59,260 bases of DNA from an uncultured Bacteroides sp. (lineage in GTDB: Bacteria > Bacteroidota > Bacteroidia > Bacteroidales > Bacteroidaceae), in contig CAMTPC010000007.1 in NCBI GenBank assembly GCA_947074295.1, positions 1-59,260 on the forward strand. Direction: 5' to 3'. The notes beneath the pieces were generated by a model, which searched no databases, was not told where the DNA came from, and saw only the letters and a program-made list of their open reading frames with translations. Position 1 is the first letter of the stretch. Each line of letters opens with the position of its first letter. A program made the translations under genes and the position numbers. This document shows positions 54,214-59,260 of the stretch, one piece after another.

Positions 54214-54244
54214 TTTGAAATTCAGCTGATTGCACTTACTTTTG
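54214..54244 (+). promoter_or_regulatory. Promoter of wzx
   Basis: TTTG (54214-54217), 19 bases, then TACTTTTG (54237-54244), an exact -33/-7 match about 35 bases before the flippase start. Confidence 0.7.
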
Positions 54245-54278
54245 CTTTTTCTAACAGATTCTTCTATATCAATCTATC

Positions 54279-55769
54279 ATGGCAGATCAGCAATCGACCT
54301 ACCGGCAAATCTTCAAAGCTACTAGCATTTTTGGGGGCGTTCAGGTATTTCAGATCTTGATGAACATCATCAAGTCGAAAATCATTGCTCTGTTATTGGG
54401 CCCAGCAGGTATTGGTATGCTGGGGTTGCTCAACTCTACCATCGACATGCTGAAATCCATAAGCGGACTAGGGTTGGAGACAGGAGCAGTAAAGGAAGTA
54501 TCAGAGGCCGTGGCACAAAACGATGAAACCGCATTGGCCAAAACCCTGAAAGTGCTAAGGCGTTGTGTTTGGTTTACCGGATTAGCAGGGCTACTCCTTA
54601 CTCTTTGTTTTTCGCCACTCATCAGCCAGTGGACTTTCGGTAATAAGTCCTATACATGGATGTTCGCAGTACTTTCTATAGTAATCCTGCTCGATGCCAT
54701 CAGCACGGGTCAGTCTGCCGCTCTGCAAGGTATGCGTCGTATCACTCATCTTGCCAAAGCAGGTATATTGGGGTCATTTTTTGCCCTGCTCGCATCATTG
54801 CCGCTCTTTTATTTCTTCCCCGATCAGAGCATTGTCTTATTCATCTTGATCTCCGCTGTCGTTGTCTTGATCTTCTCCACCCACTATGCACGCAAGATCA
54901 AAACTGTTGCTGTTCGTGTTTCTAAAGATGAGACGTTACACCAAGGATGGACCATGGCCAAGCTAGGACTAGCCATGACATTGAGTGGTGCTTTCTCTAT
55001 CTTTGCCGCCTATCTCATCAAGACCTATATCACCTATCATAGCGGTATCGGCGAAGCTGGTCTTTACCAGTCAGCCTTTTCCATTGCCGAAGGCTATTTC
55101 GGGCTGATCTTCGCGGCGATGGCCACCGACTATTTTCCACGCCTAGCTGCCATCAACAAAGACTACAAACTGATCAATGAAGAGGTAAACAAGCAGACCG
55201 AAATAGGCATGCTTATCGCCCTTCCTTGCATCCTTTGCGCACTGTTTTTCATGCCTCTTATCGTGCGCTTACTCTACTCGCGCGAATTCTTGGGATCCAT
55301 GGAATGTATGAAGTGGATATTACTGGGCAACATCTTCAAGATCTGCTCGTGGAGCATGTCGTATGTACTGATTGCTACCGGCAAGAGTATCATCTTCACA
55401 TTATCCAATCTCTTGTCTGACATTCTATATGTAGCGCTTGTCTTCATCGGCTATCGCCTTTATGGACTCGATGGTATTGGTATAGCCTTCTTGCTCTACT
55501 ATATACTGTTCTTCATCGCCATGTATATCATCACACGCCGTCTGTTTGACTTGTCCTATTTCAGTGGATTCTGGAAGATATTCATTGTGGCAGTTGTACT
55601 ATCAGGCCTCTCTTTTTATCTACAAGGATTGGATAACTTATGGTTGAAATACTTATCAGCCATCATCATCATCACCTTTGGAGGATATTATGCGCTATCC
55701 CAACTGAACAAACGTATGGATCTGAAAGGATTTATCACACAAAAGATAAAGCGCAATAAAGACGATTAA
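54279..55769 (+). CDS. Wzx-type O-antigen/polysaccharide flippase (MATE-like MOP superfamily)
   Basis: 496-residue inner-membrane protein with about 12-14 hydrophobic segments. N-terminal FKATSIFGGVQVFQILMNII and LLGPAGIGMLGLLNS, then TMAKLGLAMTLSGAFSIFAA, are typical of O-antigen translocases. It flips lipid-linked oligosaccharide to the periplasm. The glycosyltransferase and amino-sugar genes next door would supply the repeat unit. I see no Wzy polymerase or initiating transferase in this window. The TonB receptor gene starts 22 bases after its stop. Confidence 0.92.
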   Translation: MADQQSTYRQIFKATSIFGGVQVFQILMNIIKSKIIALLLGPAGIGMLGLLNSTIDMLKSISGLGLETGAVKEVSEAVAQNDETALAKTLKVLRRCVWFTGLAGLLLTLCFSPLISQWTFGNKSYTWMFAVLSIVILLDAISTGQSAALQGMRRITHLAKAGILGSFFALLASLPLFYFFPDQSIVLFILISAVVVLIFSTHYARKIKTVAVRVSKDETLHQGWTMAKLGLAMTLSGAFSIFAAYLIKTYITYHSGIGEAGLYQSAFSIAEGYFGLIFAAMATDYFPRLAAINKDYKLINEEVNKQTEIGMLIALPCILCALFFMPLIVRLLYSREFLGSMECMKWILLGNIFKICSWSMSYVLIATGKSIIFTLSNLLSDILYVALVFIGYRLYGLDGIGIAFLLYYILFFIAMYIITRRLFDLSYFSGFWKIFIVAVVLSGLSFYLQGLDNLWLKYLSAIIIITFGGYYALSQLNKRMDLKGFITQKIKRNKDD

Positions 55770-55791
55770 ACTATTCTAAGAACATAATCCC

Positions 55792-58164
55792 ATGCTAAGA
55801 GCCTTCTTTCTTCTACTCGCCTATTGCTGTATCAGCTGCCTATCAGCTACCAAACCTCTGCACAACATCAGAGGAACGGTGATCGATAAGAACACACGCC
55901 AACCATTGGAGTTTGTCAATGTGTTGCTGATTGGGCAAGATAAGGGAAGCGTGACAGACTCATTGGGAAGATTTGACATAGACGAGGTATCTCCTGGCAT
56001 CTACCGTCTGCAAGCATCAGCCATTGGGTATCGCACTTTCATTACTCCGGAATACATCGTATCGACTGGTAGCCTCAACATCGGCATAGAGCTGGAAGAG
56101 AGCACCGCCGAACTGCAAGAGGTTTCTGTCGTTGCTTCCTCTTTCCGACGCGACAAGGAAAGTCCAGTGGGACTGCGCATCATCGGCGTGCAAGAGATAG
56201 AGAAAAGCCCCGGTGCCAACCGCGACATATCGCGCATCGTGCAGTCTTATCCTGGAGTGGCCTTCTCACCAGCCGGCTATCGCAACGATCTTATCGTGCG
56301 GGGTGGCGCTCCATCCGAGAATCGTTTCTACCTGGATGGCGTGGAGATTCCCAACATCAACCACTTCAGCACACAGGGTGCATCGGGTGGACCAGTAGGT
56401 ATCATCAATGCCGACCTCATTCGCGAAGTCAAGTTTTATACGGGTGCCTTTCCTGCCAACCGAGGCAATGCACTCAGTTCGGTGCTCGATTTCCGCCTAC
56501 GCGATGGCAATATGGAGCGCAACACCCTGAAAGCCACCTTGGGTGCTTCGGAAGTGTCGTTGGCATCGAGCGGACACCTCAGCAACAAAACCTCCTATCT
56601 AGTATCCGTCCGCCAATCCTACCTGCAATTTCTATTCGATATGCTGGGATTACCTTTCTTGCCCACGTTTACCGATGCCCAATTCAAGATCAAGACCCGT
56701 TTCAACGAAAACAACGAACTCACTGTATTAGGACTGGGTGGTATCGACAATATGCGCCTCAACACCCGTTTGACGGGCGAAAAGGCCGAGTACATATTGA
56801 GCTATCTACCCAAGATACAGCAAGAGACCTTCACCCTGGGGGCAGTGTACCGCCACTATGCGGGCGCACATGTACAGACCGCGGTAGTCAGCTTCAACTA
56901 TCTGAACAACCGCAACACCAAATACCTGAACAACGATGAATCTTCACCCGAAAACCTACGCCTGAAGCTGCGCTCCATTGAGCAAGAGGCAAAGATACGA
57001 CTAGAAAACAACTCTACCTTTGGAAGATGGACGGTCAATGTAGGGATCAATATGGAGTATGCCCGCTACACCAACAACACCTTGCAACGCATCTATGGGT
57101 TAAACGAGCGCTACCGCTACGCCACCAAGCTAAACCTCTTCCGTTGGGGTGTGTTTGGCACTGCCACATATACTTCCGACAACGAGCGTTTTACGGCCGC
57201 GCTAGGTATGCGCTTGGATGCCAACAATTACTCCGACCGCATGAATCAGTTGGCTCAGCAGTTTTCTCCCCGCCTTTCTCTTTCGTATGGACTGACCTCG
57301 CAACTCTTTCTTAGTGGCAGCGCCGGACTCTACTACCAGCTGCCCCAATACACCGCCCTAGGATTCAAGAACGATGCAGGTATTTACCTCAATCAGTCAT
57401 TGCGTTACACCCGTGTGGCACAAGGCAGTTTAGGACTGAGTTGGCGTGTGGGCACCACCATCGAGCTATCTGCCGAAGGATTTTACAAACAATACCACCA
57501 CATGCCCTATTCCATAGCCGACAATATTCCCCTAGCCTGCAAGGGAGACGACTATGGTGTGATAGGCAACGAGCTCTTATTGTCCAGTGCCCAAGGTCGT
57601 TCGTATGGCGTAGAGATATTGGCTCGCTGGATCATCTCGCGCAAGCTCAACCTTAACTCCTCCTTCACCTTGTTTCGCAGCGAATACCGCAACAACAGCC
57701 AGTCGGAATATATCGCCTCGGCGTGGGACAATCGTTATATCTTCAACCTCAGCGGTGTATACAACCTGCCTCGCCAATGGAGCATCGGCGCTAAGTTCAG
57801 TTATATAGGCGGTGCGCCCTTCACGCCCTACGATATAGAGAAATCAGCCTTGGTGGATGCTTGGAACGCCACGGGTCAACCCTATTACGATTACTCGCTC
57901 TACAACACAGGCCGCTTACCTTCCTTCGGACAGATCGACTTGCGTGTAGATAAGGTCTACTACATCAAACGCTTCATGCTGGGTTTCTATATCGACTTGC
58001 AAAACGTGACCAAAAGCACTTTCCGCCAACCCGATATCCTGATGAGTACGGGAGAGGTAGAAAACCCAACCGCCCCCCAAGGCGAACAACGCTACAAGAT
58101 GAAGTATATCGAACAGAAAAGTGGTACTGTATTGCCCACACTGGGGATTACGTTTGAGTTTTGA
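55792..58164 (+). CDS. TonB-dependent receptor with carboxypeptidase-regulatory-like domain
   Basis: 790-residue outer-membrane receptor. Signal peptide (about 1-18, CLSAT region), regulatory domain (about 24-110: IRGTVIDKNTRQPLEFVNV), plug domain (SPGANRDISRIVQSYPGVAF, LIVRGGAPSENRFYLDGVEI) and a 22-strand-type barrel ending ITFEF. It is not a SusC type (no long RagA signature, shorter N-terminus), and no SusD follows. The ligand could be a siderophore, vitamin or oligosaccharide. It is probably cotranscribed with wzx from the promoter at 54214, although a link in function is not evident. Confidence 0.93.
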   Translation: MLRAFFLLLAYCCISCLSATKPLHNIRGTVIDKNTRQPLEFVNVLLIGQDKGSVTDSLGRFDIDEVSPGIYRLQASAIGYRTFITPEYIVSTGSLNIGIELEESTAELQEVSVVASSFRRDKESPVGLRIIGVQEIEKSPGANRDISRIVQSYPGVAFSPAGYRNDLIVRGGAPSENRFYLDGVEIPNINHFSTQGASGGPVGIINADLIREVKFYTGAFPANRGNALSSVLDFRLRDGNMERNTLKATLGASEVSLASSGHLSNKTSYLVSVRQSYLQFLFDMLGLPFLPTFTDAQFKIKTRFNENNELTVLGLGGIDNMRLNTRLTGEKAEYILSYLPKIQQETFTLGAVYRHYAGAHVQTAVVSFNYLNNRNTKYLNNDESSPENLRLKLRSIEQEAKIRLENNSTFGRWTVNVGINMEYARYTNNTLQRIYGLNERYRYATKLNLFRWGVFGTATYTSDNERFTAALGMRLDANNYSDRMNQLAQQFSPRLSLSYGLTSQLFLSGSAGLYYQLPQYTALGFKNDAGIYLNQSLRYTRVAQGSLGLSWRVGTTIELSAEGFYKQYHHMPYSIADNIPLACKGDDYGVIGNELLLSSAQGRSYGVEILARWIISRKLNLNSSFTLFRSEYRNNSQSEYIASAWDNRYIFNLSGVYNLPRQWSIGAKFSYIGGAPFTPYDIEKSALVDAWNATGQPYYDYSLYNTGRLPSFGQIDLRVDKVYYIKRFMLGFYIDLQNVTKSTFRQPDILMSTGEVENPTAPQGEQRYKMKYIEQKSGTVLPTLGITFEF

Positions 58165-58266
58165 GACAGTGGTATCTTTCATTTCCATTCATCAAACACG
58201 AGTTGAGCAGCCAATAGTTTAAAACGATATAGATAGCAAATGAACCTATACACTAACGAATACTAG

Positions 58267-58569
58267 ATACAATATGAATTGAGCTTCAATGCACATCTCA
58301 ATCTAGTTACCATTCATCCATGGGTAGATGGCAATGGAAGAACCGCCCGACTGCTGATGAACTACTTTCAGTTTAATTACCACCTTTTCCCTACCAAAAT
58401 ATTCAAAGAAGACAGGGATGAATATATCCTTGTATTAAGACAATCTCAGGAAGATGAGACTAATCAGCCATTCTTAGACTTTATGGCAACGCAATTCAAA
58501 AAATCTTTGGCATTAGAAATAGAACGTTTCAAGACTTCGCAAAAGAAGCCTTTCACCTTTTTGTTCTGA
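58267..58569 (+). pseudogene. 5'-truncated Fic-domain protein
   Basis: Only the C-terminal part of a Fic protein is left: the Fic motif in IHPWVDGNGRTARLL matches HPFx(D/E)GNGR, followed by MNYFQFNYHLFPTKIF. The reading frame opens right after a TAG at 58264-58266, with no ATG before the motif (the first usable codon is TTG at 58279), and the upstream Fic helices and any N-terminal domain are missing. Fic enzymes AMPylate target proteins; this remnant would not be expected to work. It lies just after the TonB receptor. Confidence 0.8.
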
Positions 58570-58583
58570 TTCGCTATCTCCCT

Positions 58584-59260
58584 TTACAACACACTCGACT
58601 TACTGCTACCTTCAAACCTCGGATCATTGCCTCGCTGTGTTTTGCGGCCAAAATCAAATGTATAGCGCAGTTTCAGATTGATGTATCTACTATCCCATGG
58701 CCGCGACAAGTATTCGTAGTTATTGATGTGTTCGCTGTCAAACCAGGATTTCACCCATCCTTTCTTTCTGTTGAGTGACTGCACAGCTACTTGGACGAAG
58801 AAGTTGTCCTTGGTGTATTGTGCCGACAATCCCAGTTTATCACTGAAGCTTGCCAGTTGAGAACCACCACGCATATAGGCCTTTCCGAAAGATTTATTGT
58901 AGTTGGCAGAGATAGAGAAGTGTGAGTTTATCATATAATTAGCACTGGGGTAGATACCAAAGTTGTTCAAAGACAAATGTATCAATCACGTATGTGACTC
59001 GTGTGCGTAAGAGAGCAATGCCTGAATGTTCAGTTTACCCTCCAGCAATGATAACGATGGCGTGAGAGTCCCTGAAAAGATATTATAATTACCACTATTC
59101 ACCATATCCTTCACCATCAGCCCATCTATCGGATACCAATAGGGCACAATGTCATCAATAATCTGCTCCCACAACACAGTGGCGTTCAGCGAAAATTTAT
59201 TGACTGGCATCCAGCTATAGGTCAACACCGAGTAAAGGTAGCGTTGGGTCTTTAAATCGG
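58584..59260 (-). pseudogene. Outer-membrane beta-barrel gene (OMP_b-brl_3 type), 3' part, with in-frame stop
   Basis: The frame is open from the window edge (DLKTQRYLYSVLTYSWMP) to a TGA at 58988-58986, then continues in the same frame (LIHLSLNNFGIYPSANYMI) to a normal end at 58584. Both parts are amphipathic beta strands, and the tail (KLRYTFDFGRK ... SSKSSVL) is typical of TonB-receptor-like beta-barrel proteins. A single TGA splits the barrel without a frameshift, so it is a nonsense mutation, a sequencing error, or, less likely, a recoded codon. The 5' half lies outside the window. Confidence 0.7.

Noticed and set aside
58986..58988. TGA in the beta-barrel gene as selenocysteine or recoded codon
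   Set aside because: No selenocysteine insertion-type hairpin is seen right after it, and a beta-barrel protein is not a known selenoprotein; a nonsense change or read error is simpler.
1..59260. CRISPR array, prophage, integrative element, tRNA or rRNA
   Set aside because: No regularly spaced repeats, integrase, transposase, phage structural genes or tRNA-like cloverleaf were found on reading both strands.

Overview
The window reads as chromosome of a Bacteroidales bacterium, most likely Bacteroides or a close relative. The signs are SusC/SusD pairs, TonB-dependent receptors, surface lipoproteins with acidic residues after the lipobox cysteine (NDDDK, NDDTD, KDDTT), FimB/Mfa2-type fimbrial lipoproteins, BACON domains, and promoter-like elements of the Bacteroidetes form TTTG-N19..22-TAnnTTTG. 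I saw no rRNA, tRNA, CRISPR array, integrase or complete insertion sequence.

Layout. 1-7.8 kb is housekeeping: a PgpH-type HD phosphohydrolase, convergent ackA-pta, a LrgA/LrgB pair divergent from pta, and two GNAT-fold genes. 8.1-13.3 kb is an operon of three SGNH-hydrolase-like proteins and an MBOAT acyltransferase, a typical layout for O-acetylation of an envelope polymer. The second SGNH paralogue has lost its DxxH block. 13.8-28.3 kb is a long co-directional SusC/SusD operon whose downstream genes are not CAZymes but surface lipoproteins (BACON and leucine-rich-repeat types), a lipoprotein subtilisin with an intact catalytic triad, a DUF1573 protein and a small lipocalin-like lipoprotein. 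This looks like a protein- or peptide-scavenging counterpart of a polysaccharide utilisation locus. It is preceded by a 506-base leader and ends at a strong bidirectional terminator.

28.4-32 kb has a divergent PL1-type pectate lyase and subtype-B tannase. 32-37 kb is a minus-strand operon of three lipoproteins: two colinear FimB/Mfa2-like paralogues (one with a large C-terminal extension) and a third with a fimbrial-like N-terminus and a C-terminal metzincin-type zinc site. 37.2-38.3 kb has a MUG/UDG-fold protein lacking the usual catalytic Asn and a DUF488 protein. 38.4-44.3 kb is a five-gene acid-sugar operon (DapA-family aldolase, Na+ symporter, Fe-ADH, PdxA2, DUF1537 kinase).

44.5-49.6 kb holds exonuclease III, a TldD/TldE pair (TldD with a twin-arginine-like leader), a small secreted protein and a DUF1622 membrane protein. 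49.7-55.8 kb is a small surface-glycan cluster (FdtA-like, GNAT, FdtB-like, two glycosyltransferases on the opposite strand, Wzx flippase), followed by a TonB receptor. The last kilobase is decaying: a 5'-truncated Fic gene and an outer-membrane beta-barrel gene with an in-frame TGA that runs off the window.

All calls come from reading the sequence and recalling family hallmarks; no database search was run.
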